Assembly: GCA_018266915.1 (NCBI GenBank) | Contig: JAFDZM010000024.1 | Location: 1-64,000, forward strand | Reading direction: 5' to 3' | DNA from: Bacteroidota bacterium | GTDB taxonomy: Bacteria > Bacteroidota > Bacteroidia > Sphingobacteriales > Sphingobacteriaceae | Length of the DNA: 64,000 bases | In this document: in pieces, positions 16,110-25,096 of the stretch | Layout: the number at the start of each line of letters is the position of its first letter | Numbering within the stretch: the stretch's first letter is position 1 | The notes under the pieces: model-generated | The model's input: only the letters and a program-made list of their open reading frames with translations | Told to the model about the DNA's origin: nothing | Database searches by the model: none | Translations under genes and position numbers: made by a program

Positions 16110-18977
16110 TTAATCAAGACCACCACCGCCCGGAGGAGGGCCGCCTGGCCCAGGACCACCCCCTGGCCTAAAGCCTGGTCTGCCGGGGCCACGATCCATT
16201 GGTGATTTACCAGCAAATTTTTGCAGGCGTAACGTGAAAGTCAGCATATAATACCTGCCCAAACGGTTTACGTTACTTTGATTAATAAAATTTCCATTTA
16301 TTGTTGATGTATAGGCAGTATTCTCGTTGAAAATATCGTTCACTGCAAAGCGTAGGGTGCCTACGTTACCTTTTAAAAACCTGCGTTCTACGTAAGCATT
16401 CAAGATGTTCGGATTTGTAGCGCCGGTAAAGCCTTCATAAAGTGTTTTGGTGTAATCATAGCTTAGGGTCCAGTCTTTCCACACATAATTTTTACCGCTA
16501 ACGCCCAGATTGATAGTTCTGTAGTTGTTGTTCAAATTAGCCTGCGGCACGGTGCTAGTGCCATGATTAATGCTGTAGCTTGCGTTGGCCATGGCATCGA
16601 TTACATCAGTAATATCCACCCTGAAGCGTGCGCCTTGGGTCAGCACAAGATTTTTGGCGATGTTCTTCTGATCGGTTTCCGAAAAATTAGTCGAATCACC
16701 TTTGATAGTTCCAACATAGCCAATGCTATTTGTGTAACTGATATTGCCATTAATAAAGAGCGTGTATTTACGCTTTTCCCACGGCTTGGCAAAGAAGTAG
16801 AAAGCGGAGGCATTGTAGTAGCCATCGGCATTTTGATACCTTGTAAGCACAGTACCTGCTAAATGTGGGTCTGTATAATTTCTGGGATAAGTAACCGTCG
16901 TGGCAACGATCTTGTCATTAGTGGCTGTGAAATTCACATTCGAGAAAAATACATTTCCACTTGCAAAATCGAACTTATTATAACGGATGCTAAAAGTGTT
17001 GTTATATTCCGGTTTCAGATCAGGATTACCCTGCACCGGGTAGCTCGCATTAGAATAATCAGTTACCGGCTGCAATTCTGAGTAGGTAGGCGAATTGCTC
17101 GAACCATTATAATTGATGGTCAATGCCTGGCTGCGCGAGAAGTTATAGACAAAGCGGGCAACCGGAGAAAAATTAAAAGTAGTGATGTGTGTTGGCGCAC
17201 TCTCTAATGATGAGCCCTGCAATAAAGATGGCTGAGCAGCTACACCCAAAGTATAATTATATTTTTTATCAATATAGCGGTAGTTTAACCCAAAGCGGTT
17301 GGTAATAAACTGGAATTTATAATCGTTGCTCAGCAGAGCATAACGATTAATGTCTCCATTGTCAGCTAATGTATCCGTGGTCTTGTCTGCAGTGGTAGTG
17401 GCATAATGGTAGCCATAATTCAGTTCAAGGAACGATAACTTGCTCAACGGCTCCATATAAGAAAGAGATGCGCCAACGCTGTCTGTACGACTGGTGGTAT
17501 TGATCATCTGGTTGAGCGGGGCATTGGCTTTAGTGCTGTCTAAGTATTTATAAACGGGGTTTTGGTATTGGCTGCTTTTAGCTGAGCCTGATGTTAACAA
17601 AACACTGAAATTACGCCCGCGTGTACTAAACCGGTGATTGTACAATACATTCAACCCATAATTTGGCGCGGTAGAGTTGCTCATCAAGTTCAGGTCATAG
17701 TTTGATTGTGTTATCTTACTATCGGTACCAAACAAGTCGCTGCTTTGGGTTTCATTGGTTAATACACTTGCGTAGGAAAACGATGGTGTTATCTTGAAGT
17801 AGTTAATCGTATCAGGCTTCCATTCGATATTGAAATTAAAGCGATGGTTCAGCTTGCCATCGGTCTCGTTGGAACTCGTATTGTTGGTGGTCGGGTTAGC
17901 CGGTGATATGTTATACTGAATAGCATTGGTAATAGTGTTCACCGAATTATTCGAGAAGCTATAGCTGCCATACACGGTCACCTTTTTACCCCAGTTATCA
18001 CGATAATTCAACCCGAACGAACGTGCGGTAGTGATACCATTGTTTGAGTTGCTGTTACCGCCGGGCCCTCCCGGACCGCCGCGTCCACCCGGACCACCGC
18101 CAAAGTTGAACAGGTTGGTATTGGTATTATTGAGGTTGCCCGATACCGCAATTTGCCTGTTGCCATTAAAGCTGAAAACGTTGGTTGATGCAATATAACG
18201 GTCGTCATCAGTCGTGCCATGAGTTTGCGGAATTGCATCACGACCGCCGCCTACGGTAGCCTGGCCGAAATAGCCATAGTTTTTATCCTGCCTTATATTG
18301 ATATTCAATACCTTTTGCGGATCACCTGTTTTTATCCCGGTAATGTTGGCCTGGTCGCCGTAATCATCTACTACCTGTATATTTTGTACCAGGTCGGCAG
18401 GCAGATTTTTGGTTAAACTGGTTACGTCACCAGCCATGTAATCCTTGCCGTTCAACCGCACTTTATTTACGCTTTTGCCTTGTGCTGTAATATTACCATC
18501 CTTATCTACATCCACACCCGGCAGCTTCTTGATCACATCCTCCACAGCAGCGCCTTCACGCACCTTGTAAGCAGCAGCATTATATTCTATGGTGTCTTCT
18601 TTTATTTTAACCGCGTTGACATCAGAAATGGTAACCCCTTTCAACGCAATGGCATCGCTTTTTAATACAATAGGAGCAAGCACCGCCATTGTCTTATCAT
18701 TATTTAAAACAAACCTGCGTTTTATAGGCTGGTATCCCACAGAAAATATAACAAGACTGAACTGGTTAACCGGAACTGCAGGGAAGGTGAATTTCCCGTT
18801 CATATCAGTAGCAACAATCAGGCTGTCAGTCCCTGTCAGCAATTTTATGGTAGCGCCTGGTATTGTTGTTCCCGTCGAATCTTTTACTACGCCGCTTACG
18901 GGCCTGCCTGTTTGTTGTGCAAAAGCATGCGCCGTGATGAACAAAGTTATTATCGTAAGTAAGTGTTTAAGCTTCAT
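16110..18977 (-). CDS. Outer-membrane beta-barrel protein with regulatory-like N-terminal domain
   Basis: The 955-residue protein has a signal peptide (1-20), a carboxypeptidase-regulatory-like Ig domain (about 26-110), a TonB-plug-like domain (about 120-230) and a long Tyr/Asn-rich beta barrel. This is the family of TonB-dependent-receptor-like barrels (OMP_b-brl_3) that import or handle unknown ligands in Bacteroidota. Two Gly/Pro-rich stretches stand out: one at about residues 291-306 in the early barrel and one forming the last 25 residues (PGRPGFRPGGGPGPGG...). No SusD partner is present. A divergently transcribed LytS/LytTR pair upstream may regulate it. Confidence 0.85.
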   Translation of the reverse strand: MKLKHLLTIITLFITAHAFAQQTGRPVSGVVKDSTGTTIPGATIKLLTGTDSLIVATDMNGKFTFPAVPVNQFSLVIFSVGYQPIKRRFVLNNDKTMAVLAPIVLKSDAIALKGVTISDVNAVKIKEDTIEYNAAAYKVREGAAVEDVIKKLPGVDVDKDGNITAQGKSVNKVRLNGKDYMAGDVTSLTKNLPADLVQNIQVVDDYGDQANITGIKTGDPQKVLNINIRQDKNYGYFGQATVGGGRDAIPQTHGTTDDDRYIASTNVFSFNGNRQIAVSGNLNNTNTNLFNFGGGPGGRGGPGGPGGNSNSNNGITTARSFGLNYRDNWGKKVTVYGSYSFSNNSVNTITNAIQYNISPANPTTNNTSSNETDGKLNHRFNFNIEWKPDTINYFKITPSFSYASVLTNETQSSDLFGTDSKITQSNYDLNLMSNSTAPNYGLNVLYNHRFSTRGRNFSVLLTSGSAKSSQYQNPVYKYLDSTKANAPLNQMINTTSRTDSVGASLSYMEPLSKLSFLELNYGYHYATTTADKTTDTLADNGDINRYALLSNDYKFQFITNRFGLNYRYIDKKYNYTLGVAAQPSLLQGSSLESAPTHITTFNFSPVARFVYNFSRSQALTINYNGSSNSPTYSELQPVTDYSNASYPVQGNPDLKPEYNNTFSIRYNKFDFASGNVFFSNVNFTATNDKIVATTVTYPRNYTDPHLAGTVLTRYQNADGYYNASAFYFFAKPWEKRKYTLFINGNISYTNSIGYVGTIKGDSTNFSETDQKNIAKNLVLTQGARFRVDITDVIDAMANASYSINHGTSTVPQANLNNNYRTINLGVSGKNYVWKDWTLSYDYTKTLYEGFTGATNPNILNAYVERRFLKGNVGTLRFAVNDIFNENTAYTSTINGNFINQSNVNRLGRYYMLTFTLRLQKFAGKSPMDRGPGRPGFRPGGGPGPGGPPPGGGGLD

Positions 18978-19253
18978 TTTTCGTTTATGATGCTCAAAAC
19001 AATCTCATAAAGCGGATACTAAAAAATAGAATAGACGGTGGCCTTTTATGTATAGACGGACGCTGATTTTTTCCCTATAAAATCGATTTTTAACCGATGA
19101 ATCCTGAAAATGACTGTTCAAAGAGCATATTTTACCCTTCGTCGGTAAAAAAGGGCCGCAGGGCGGTTTAAATTGCCCGGTAATATCCTGATAGGTAATA
19201 TTGTAGCTTCAAATAATGTATTTGTAAATAAATGATTGTAATTTAACTCAATA

Positions 19254-20366
19254 ATGTTTGCTCCAAGATCCCAAAGCCGGTTGATAGGAATATTGATTCA
19301 GATATTGATATGGGCGGTGTTCGGCGTTTTACTTTTCTTCTATCAGCCATTTTTTTCGGACATAGATATACCCTACCAGTTTTGGATAAAGCAGGTGATC
19401 GTGCTCGGCACAATTGTGGCTGCTTTTTATCTTAATTCGCTGGTGCTTGTGCCTCAGTTTCTTTTAAAAAACCGTACCAGTTATTATCTGCTGTTTATGG
19501 TTGTTATTGTGGCAGCAATAGTATTCCTGAGCGGCTGGGTAGACAGGGCACTGCACCTGCATCAGCTGTTTGATGCTGCATTCCATAAACGCTGGCAAAA
19601 ACAGGGCTGGGAGCTAACACATCATCGCCCACAAAAACCTGACAAAGGCGGAGGTGGTCACGGCTTTGATACCCTCACCATGACCATAACGGCATTAGTA
19701 CTGGGCATAAGCACCAGCATAACAACCATCCAGAAATGGCAAAAAGACAAGCAGGCGCGCGAGGAACTGGAGAAGGACAAGGTAACATCTGAATTATCCT
19801 TCCTGAAGGCACAGATCAACCCGCATTTCTTCTTCAATACGCTGAATAATATTTATGCACTCACCCAGGTAGATGCGGAAGTGGCAGGAAAGGCAATCCA
19901 TCAATTATCGCGGATGATGCGCTACCTATTATATGACACACAACAAGCGAACACCATGCTGAGCCAGGAGCTGGCATTTGTGAAGGATTATATCAGCCTG
20001 ATGAAATTGCGGCTAACAGATGTAGTAAAAATAAACTTCGATGAACCGACAAAACTGAATGATAAGCCGGTTGCGCCAATGATATTTTTACCTTTCGTCG
20101 AGAATGCGTTTAAACACGGCGTAAGTGCAACGCAGCCAAGCCATATCGATATTGTGATTTTGCAAAAAGACAGTGTGCTTGACCTCACTGTAAAAAATTC
20201 GATCATCAATGATAACAGTGTGAGCCTGGACACCAACAGTGGTATCGGACTGGTAAACACACGCCGCAGGCTCGATCTTTTATACCCCGGTAAATACAAA
20301 CTGGAGATAGAAGAATTGAATGCCAATAATGAGTATACCGTTCACTTAATCCTCGACTTGTCATGA
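19254..20366 (+). CDS. LytS/YehU-type sensor histidine kinase
   Basis: The 370-residue kinase has four membrane helices (three within residues 10-90 and one near 145) and no large sensor domain, then a short coiled coil. The His-kinase domain begins with KAQINPHFFFNTLNNIY, placing the phospho-acceptor at His191, followed by the N box FVENAFKHG and the G box SGIGLVNTRRRL. It should phosphorylate the LytTR regulator encoded immediately downstream (4-nt overlap). The gene points away from the barrel-protein gene across a 276-nt shared upstream region. Confidence 0.93.
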   Translation: MFAPRSQSRLIGILIQILIWAVFGVLLFFYQPFFSDIDIPYQFWIKQVIVLGTIVAAFYLNSLVLVPQFLLKNRTSYYLLFMVVIVAAIVFLSGWVDRALHLHQLFDAAFHKRWQKQGWELTHHRPQKPDKGGGGHGFDTLTMTITALVLGISTSITTIQKWQKDKQAREELEKDKVTSELSFLKAQINPHFFFNTLNNIYALTQVDAEVAGKAIHQLSRMMRYLLYDTQQANTMLSQELAFVKDYISLMKLRLTDVVKINFDEPTKLNDKPVAPMIFLPFVENAFKHGVSATQPSHIDIVILQKDSVLDLTVKNSIINDNSVSLDTNSGIGLVNTRRRLDLLYPGKYKLEIEELNANNEYTVHLILDLS

Positions 20367-21109
20367 CCCTGAATTGTATAGCAGTTGACGATGAGCCATT
20401 AGCGCTTGGCCTGGTTTGTAAATTTATCGAGCAAACGCCGTTTTTAAACCTGGTTGGACGTTATTCGGGTGCTGTAGATGCATTAAAAGCCATCCATCAG
20501 CAAAAACTCGACCTGATATTCCTGGACATACAAATGCCCGATCTGAACGGGATTGAACTGGCGCGTGTATTAGGCAAAGGCGCCGATGTGCCGCGCGTTG
20601 TTTTCACCACGGCTTATAACCAATTTGCATTAGAGGGCTATAAGGTTGATGCCTTAGATTATCTGTTGAAGCCTTTTAATTATGAAGAATTTCTCCGCGC
20701 CGCACAAAAAGCCCTCAACTATCATGAATTGATAAATCGTCCAAATACGGTTGCGCCCGCTCCAACGATTGCAGAAGAGCAGTCAGATGAAGACTATTTG
20801 TTTTTAAAGGTAGAGTATCAATTGGTCCGCATAGCATTGGATGATATCTTATACATCGAAGGGTTAAAGGATTATGTAAAAGTTCATTTAAGAGGTGCTG
20901 ACAAAGCGATATTATCCCTGACCAGTTTAAAGGCTCTCGAAGAAAAACTGCCACCTAAACGATTTATGCGGGTTCACCGCTCATTTATTGTATCGTTGGA
21001 TAAAGTTACCTCAATGACTAAAAACTCAGTGCAAATCGGCAAGATGCTAATTGCAGTAGGTGATCAATACAAAGAAGCTTTCAGCCAGTTTGTAGGGAAG
21101 TGGATCTGA
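20363..21109 (+). CDS. LytTR-family response regulator
   Basis: The 248-residue protein has a receiver domain (1-120) with phospho-acceptor Asp55 in LIFLDIQMPD, Thr in VFTTAY and Lys in LLKPF. A LytTR DNA-binding domain fills residues 140-245, with LYIEGLKDYVKVHL and the RVHRSFIVSLDKV core. It overlaps the kinase stop by 4 nt. Such regulators bind paired 9-bp direct repeats; likely local targets are its own operon, the divergent barrel gene and the downstream beta-propeller gene, but no clear repeat was picked out by eye. Confidence 0.93.
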   Translation: MTLNCIAVDDEPLALGLVCKFIEQTPFLNLVGRYSGAVDALKAIHQQKLDLIFLDIQMPDLNGIELARVLGKGADVPRVVFTTAYNQFALEGYKVDALDYLLKPFNYEEFLRAAQKALNYHELINRPNTVAPAPTIAEEQSDEDYLFLKVEYQLVRIALDDILYIEGLKDYVKVHLRGADKAILSLTSLKALEEKLPPKRFMRVHRSFIVSLDKVTSMTKNSVQIGKMLIAVGDQYKEAFSQFVGKWI

Positions 21110-21180
21110 GGAAGTCAGAAGTCGGAGGTCGGAAAGTCCGAAAGAATTTAATCATTACCAATCTATTAATTATATAAATC

Positions 21181-22188
21181 ATGATTCAGATAAAAAGAAG
21201 CTTTGTGGTGTTGCTTTTGCTAGTAACAGGCACATTCACGTATGCGCAAACATCGGGTTACCATCTTACCAACACTTTTCATATTAAGAGTAGCGGCGGG
21301 TTCGATTATATAACCGTTGATACGGCTTCAGACAGGCTATACGTATCACATGGTACTCAGGTAAATATTGTAAATAAAAGCACAGGCGATTCCATCTCTG
21401 TCATCAAGACGGTAAAGGATGTACATGGCATTGCTTTGGTGCACGCTTTGGGCAAGGGATATATTTCTAACGGATCATCCAATAGCGTGCTGGTATTCGA
21501 TCTCAAAACCAATAAAGTATTGGCGCATGTTCCTACAGGTAAATTTTCAGACGGTATCTTTTATGATACCTTCTCTAAGAAAATAATATCCTGCAATGGC
21601 ATGAGCAAAAATATGACGGTGATCGATCCGGTTAGCGATAAGGTTGCCGCTACGATACAATTATCCGGCTGGCCCGAAACCGCTACCAGTGATGGGGCCG
21701 GAAAAATATATGTAAACAATGCTGAAAAAAGCGAGATTGATGTGATCGATGCCAAAACTTATAAAATTATACATCGATGGCCGATCGCTCCAGCCAAAGG
21801 ACCGTCCGGATTGGCAATAGACAGAAATTCGATGCGCTTATTCGCAGGATGTGATAATAAATTACTGGCAGTTGTTAATGCAAGGAATGGTAAAGTAATA
21901 ACTACTTTGCCAATAGGTGATGGTTGTGATGCTGTTGGATTTGATAAGAAAATGAAAATGGTATTTTCATCCAATGGGGAAGGAACTTTAACGGTTATTA
22001 AAGAAGCGAGTGCCGATAAGTTTAGTGTGATTGAAAATGTAAAGACTAAAAAAGGCGCACGAACAATAGCTGTGGATCAGTTGACCCATAAATTATATTT
22101 GCCTACCGGAGAATTTAAACCAGGTGATACAACTGAACGCCCTAAAATTTTGCCGGGAACATTCCAGGTTTTGGTTTTCAGTAAATAG
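21181..22188 (+). CDS. Exported YncE-like beta-propeller protein
   Basis: The 335-residue protein has a signal peptide (1-22, ending TYAQ) and repeated strand blocks of the YncE/surface-layer beta-propeller type (VDTASDRLYVSHG, VFDLKTNKVLAHVPTGK, VIDPVSDKVAATIQLSG, VIDAKTYKIIHRW), about seven blades. It is probably periplasmic and non-catalytic. It lies 71 nt downstream of the LytTR gene and may be part of the same regulon or transcript. Confidence 0.85.
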   Translation: MIQIKRSFVVLLLLVTGTFTYAQTSGYHLTNTFHIKSSGGFDYITVDTASDRLYVSHGTQVNIVNKSTGDSISVIKTVKDVHGIALVHALGKGYISNGSSNSVLVFDLKTNKVLAHVPTGKFSDGIFYDTFSKKIISCNGMSKNMTVIDPVSDKVAATIQLSGWPETATSDGAGKIYVNNAEKSEIDVIDAKTYKIIHRWPIAPAKGPSGLAIDRNSMRLFAGCDNKLLAVVNARNGKVITTLPIGDGCDAVGFDKKMKMVFSSNGEGTLTVIKEASADKFSVIENVKTKKGARTIAVDQLTHKLYLPTGEFKPGDTTERPKILPGTFQVLVFSK

Positions 22189-22275
22189 AGAAGTCTGAAG
22201 TCGGAAGAACTTTAACGCATAAAAACGTCAAGAATCTAACAATAAATCAATTAGCAATTTGTTGCTGACTAATGA

Positions 22276-22383
22276 CTAAACAAAAAGAGTAACTTCTTGA
22301 TTAGCTTCTTTCTTAAATACCTTTTTTGCCGAAGTGGTTACCGCAGAAGTGTACACTTTCAGGCACGCGATTAGCTTTTTCAT
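22276..22383 (-). CDS. Tiny basic protein, 35 residues, paralogue of the next small ORF
   Basis: A minus-strand ATG frame of 35 codons runs from 22383 to 22276. It begins MKKLIACLK, has a central amphipathic region with AKKVFKKE, and ends EVTLFV. The neighbouring ORF at 22769-22891 has the same layout: an MKK start, hydrophobic residues at 4-6, a Lys-rich middle and a C-terminal LFV. Shared layout argues that both are translated. It is too short for any family call; it could be a peptide that associates with membrane or nucleic acid. Confidence 0.45.
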   Translation of the reverse strand: MKKLIACLKVYTSAVTTSAKKVFKKEANQEVTLFV

Positions 22384-22597
22384 ATGACGTTATTTAGGTT
22401 TACTCTTTTGTAATAGCAAAATCATTGCCAATCAGGCAGTTGCTATAAATTAAACGATATTTTAACGAGAAGGTTTAACCTGTCAGGTATATTTTTACCC
22501 AAATTTTCCCATAGCGACATAATTTTCCCCGTAGTTAATTTGACATATCGCAGGGCGAAAGTTGATCGATTGATTTTGCAATAACGGCCTAATCTAA

Positions 22598-22631
22598 GCC
22601 CCTCTCCCCCTGGAGAGGGGTTGGGGTGAGG
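22598..22631. repeat. Short palindromic repeat (cccctctcc type)
   Basis: The arms cccctctcc (22599-22607) and ggagagggg (22612-22620) form a perfect 9-bp stem, followed by ttggggtgagg. This text is a common intergenic repeat; a truncated relative (cctctccggaggagagg) lies at about 28365. It creates a false 75-codon minus-strand reading frame. Confidence 0.7.
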
Positions 22632-22635
22632 CAAT

Positions 22636-22667
22636 AAAAAAACAGCCATCACCTCGCGTAACGGCTG
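22636..22667 (-). terminator. Probable intrinsic terminator of the small-protein unit
   Basis: The stem cagcc (22643-22647) / ggctg (22663-22667) is followed by T7 on the minus strand (22642-22636). It lies about 100 nt after the stop of the 40-residue ORF. The stem is short, so this is a moderate call. Confidence 0.45.
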
Positions 22668-22768
22668 CATTCCACTAAACTAAACTATCAACCAATCTCA
22701 TCGGCCCTCTGGTAACCAACTAATCCAGATGTACCCGGGCGGGCGTGGACTGATGAGGAATGAAGGGG

Positions 22769-22891
22769 TTAAACAAAAAGTATTTCGTCAGCAGTCATAT
22801 ACTCTTCCTCGTATCGCTTTCTTCCGAATAATTTGTTTGCCTGTTTTATTTTCAACAGGCCTTTCTGCAAGTATATAACCACTTTCTTCAT
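22769..22891 (-). CDS. Tiny basic protein, 40 residues
   Basis: A minus-strand ATG frame of 40 codons begins MKKVVIYLQK, continues with a Lys/Arg-rich helix-like centre (LFGRKRYEEEY) and ends TADEILFV. It resembles the 35-residue ORF at 22276-22383 in start, end and charge pattern. A strongly folded RNA segment lies just upstream (22900-22976) and a terminator-like hairpin lies downstream, giving it the look of a complete small gene. Function unknown; it may also be a leader peptide. Confidence 0.5.
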   Translation of the reverse strand: MKKVVIYLQKGLLKIKQANKLFGRKRYEEEYMTADEILFV

Positions 22892-22899
22892 TATATTTA

Positions 22900-22976
22900 A
22901 GGGTCTGCTAAATGAGCAGCGGTGCCGTTGCCATTGCAACGGCCGCCACCCAATACAAACAGGATGATTAGACCCT
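22900..22976 (-). ncRNA. Structured RNA or leader with three-way-junction potential
   Basis: An outer 7-bp stem (agggtct 22900-22906 / agaccct 22970-22976) encloses two hairpins: a very stable one at 22919-22946 (GCGG..CCGTTGC, 4-nt loop, GCAACGG..CCGC) and a small one at 22907-22917. On the minus strand the structure ends 8 nt before the start codon of the 40-residue ORF, so it could control its translation. Strand is inferred from that neighbour; the fold was read by eye, not computed. Confidence 0.4.
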
Positions 22977-23302
22977 AACTATTTCCCCTGTTGTTTATCA
23001 TATGTATATGTACAATTCGGTTCATTCAGATCATCAAGCACCGGTTAGCCTGTAAAGCAGTTCAGCAACAGCATGTGTGGCGTAGCTCAACTGTTTGGTG
23101 CGTATTAGCAGTAACACGGTGATGATGATCATTTCGTTCAATCTTTAAACCGTATCAAAATTCGTTACTTAATAGCTGAGAAAGTGTAGGGAAAACACGG
23201 TACTTCATACGTGTTTTTACGTGACTTGCAAAAAAAATCCCCTCTTGAGAGTGAACTACGTACCAGTTGGGACAAGAATCTTACATCACTTAAAATTAAA
23301 AG

Positions 23303-23857
23303 TTATAATTTTTTAAGTTCAACCAACTTTGTTATAAACGTCTCAAATAATTCCATAGTAATATTAAACTTGGAAACATGTGGCAAATACTTATTTCTGA
23401 TCAAGGCTTCAGTAAAGCCGTCATTGCTGCTTTTTGTATCATCGTTGATATTCCTGACGCAGGCATCTAGACAATCAACCGCTTTGGCGAACTCTGCCTC
23501 CCGACTTGTCCTGGTTTCATATTCTGATATGATGCGCTCAAATCTATTGGGGTTAGGAATAAACGTTTTAATTTGGGCAAAGGCAGCTTCTTCGTTTTGG
23601 TGTTTAAGTGCCATTGCTGCCGGGTCATTAAATTTTGCATCACCGGCGTACACCTCTACAATATCATGATATAACAAATATTCCATTACCTTTAACCTAT
23701 CCAATGGCTCACCTGCGTAATCGATTAATAAATCGGCAATCAGCATGCAACTCCACGAATGTTCGGCCGTACTTTCTTTTCTGCTGCCCACATTCGTGCC
23801 GCGTTCAACATGCTTTAGCTTTTCAAGTTCAGTTAGTGCTATTATAAGATTATCCAT
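23303..23857 (-). CDS. HD-domain hydrolase (YfbR / 5'-nucleotidase-like)
   Basis: The 184-residue protein has an HD metal-binding set: His33 in STAEHSW, the His64-Asp65 pair in YHDIVEVYAGD, and an Asp in AVDCLDA. This arrangement fits the YfbR/HDDC2 group, which dephosphorylates deoxynucleoside monophosphates in the cytoplasm using a divalent metal. The gene stands alone next to a promoter region shared with a divergent isomerase gene (119 nt). The exact substrate is family-level inference. Confidence 0.82.
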   Translation of the reverse strand: MDNLIIALTELEKLKHVERGTNVGSRKESTAEHSWSCMLIADLLIDYAGEPLDRLKVMEYLLYHDIVEVYAGDAKFNDPAAMALKHQNEEAAFAQIKTFIPNPNRFERIISEYETRTSREAEFAKAVDCLDACVRNINDDTKSSNDGFTEALIRNKYLPHVSKFNITMELFETFITKLVELKKL

Positions 23858-23976
23858 ATTACAAATAAAACAGCCTCATTTGGTAACTACATCGCAAAAA
23901 AATAAAAATCTATTGCGTTGAAAAGACGCAATGATTTTTATATCTTTCAAAACTAAATTATAACAACCTAAGAATC

Positions 23977-24888
23977 ATGCTAAACAGAAGAAAATTCCTT
24001 ATGGGCACTGGTGCGGCTGCGCTTGGTGCATTAGTGCTGCCAAAGGCGGCTTCAGCATTTTTATCATCTGCAGGTGAGCATCCGCTCGGATTGCAGTTAT
24101 TTACCTTGTTTAATGTTATTGATGCCGATGTAAAAGGCAACCTGAAAAAGGTAGCTGATATCGGCTTTAAGGAGATAGAATCAGCCTTTAGTAAATTGCC
24201 CGGCTATTATGGCATGAAACCAAAGGAGTTTGCTGCATTGTGCAGTGACCTGGGCCTCTCATGGAAATCGCATCACGTTTTGGGTGCGCCATTCAAACTG
24301 CCCCCGGGGACCAAACTGCCTAAAGGCATGACTTTGCCGGCTCATATGCTTAACCTGAAAGAAGATATGCAGGCACTGGTTGACCAGGTTGCAGAAGGAG
24401 GAATCCCATACCTGGTTTGCGCCAACATCCCGACAGGAACACTTGACGAAATAAAAGAAGCAGGAGAAATATTAAATAAAACCGGCGAAGCTTGTAAAAA
24501 AGTGAACATCCAACTGTGCTACCACAATCACGATATGGAGTTTAAAACCGTGGAAGGTAAAGTGCCATATCATGAATTATTATCTGAATGTGACGCCAAA
24601 CTGGTGAAGATGGAACTCGACCTGGCCTGGGCAACCAAAGCAGGTATTGATCCGGTTGAATTGTTCAAAGCGCATCCGGGACGTTTCCCATTATTACACG
24701 TAAAAGATATCAGCAAAGATTTTACAACGCTTGAACCAGTAGGTGAAGGTGTGGTAAAATTCAAGTATATTTTTGAGCACGTAAAAGAAGCAGGCGCTAA
24801 ACATTACTTTGTAGAACACGATATGCCTAAAGACCCATTTGCCAGCATAGCTACCAGCTACAAGAATTTAAGGGCGATGGGAGTTTAG
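23977..24888 (+). CDS. Sugar-phosphate isomerase/epimerase-like protein, exported
   Basis: The 303-residue protein has a Tat-type leader (RRKFLMGTGAAALGA, residues 4-18, cleavage after ASA) and then a xylose-isomerase-like TIM barrel: LGLQLFTLF, FKEIESAF, CYHNHDMEF, MELDLAW, LLHVKDI and YFVEHDMP give the metal-binding Glu/His/Asp set. Such exported members are frequent in Bacteroidota and act on free sugars or inositols in the periplasm. It is monocistronic, and the substrate is unknown. Confidence 0.85.
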   Translation: MLNRRKFLMGTGAAALGALVLPKAASAFLSSAGEHPLGLQLFTLFNVIDADVKGNLKKVADIGFKEIESAFSKLPGYYGMKPKEFAALCSDLGLSWKSHHVLGAPFKLPPGTKLPKGMTLPAHMLNLKEDMQALVDQVAEGGIPYLVCANIPTGTLDEIKEAGEILNKTGEACKKVNIQLCYHNHDMEFKTVEGKVPYHELLSECDAKLVKMELDLAWATKAGIDPVELFKAHPGRFPLLHVKDISKDFTTLEPVGEGVVKFKYIFEHVKEAGAKHYFVEHDMPKDPFASIATSYKNLRAMGV

Positions 24889-25096
24889 TTGATTTCGGAA
24901 GTCGGAAGTTCGATTTCGGAATTGATTAGTGAATGAGTGATCTGAGATTGAAAGGAAAATCAACAGTTCAAACATTTCTCATCCCAAAATCATTTATTAG
25001 GGTATTCATAGTTCAAATTGCTATGGATGCCCTATTTTTATTAGTGTTCGGGTAACAATTACTATCGCCTTCTATCCAAATAAAAATTTAATACGA

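Noticed and set aside
22443..22670. 75-codon minus-strand frame across the cccctctcc repeat
   Set aside because: It runs through a well-known type of palindromic intergenic repeat and a terminator; composition (HPNPSPGGEG) is the translation of the repeat.
23211..23669. 152-codon plus-strand frame
   Set aside because: It is antisense to the HD hydrolase, whose catalytic motifs are all present on the other strand.
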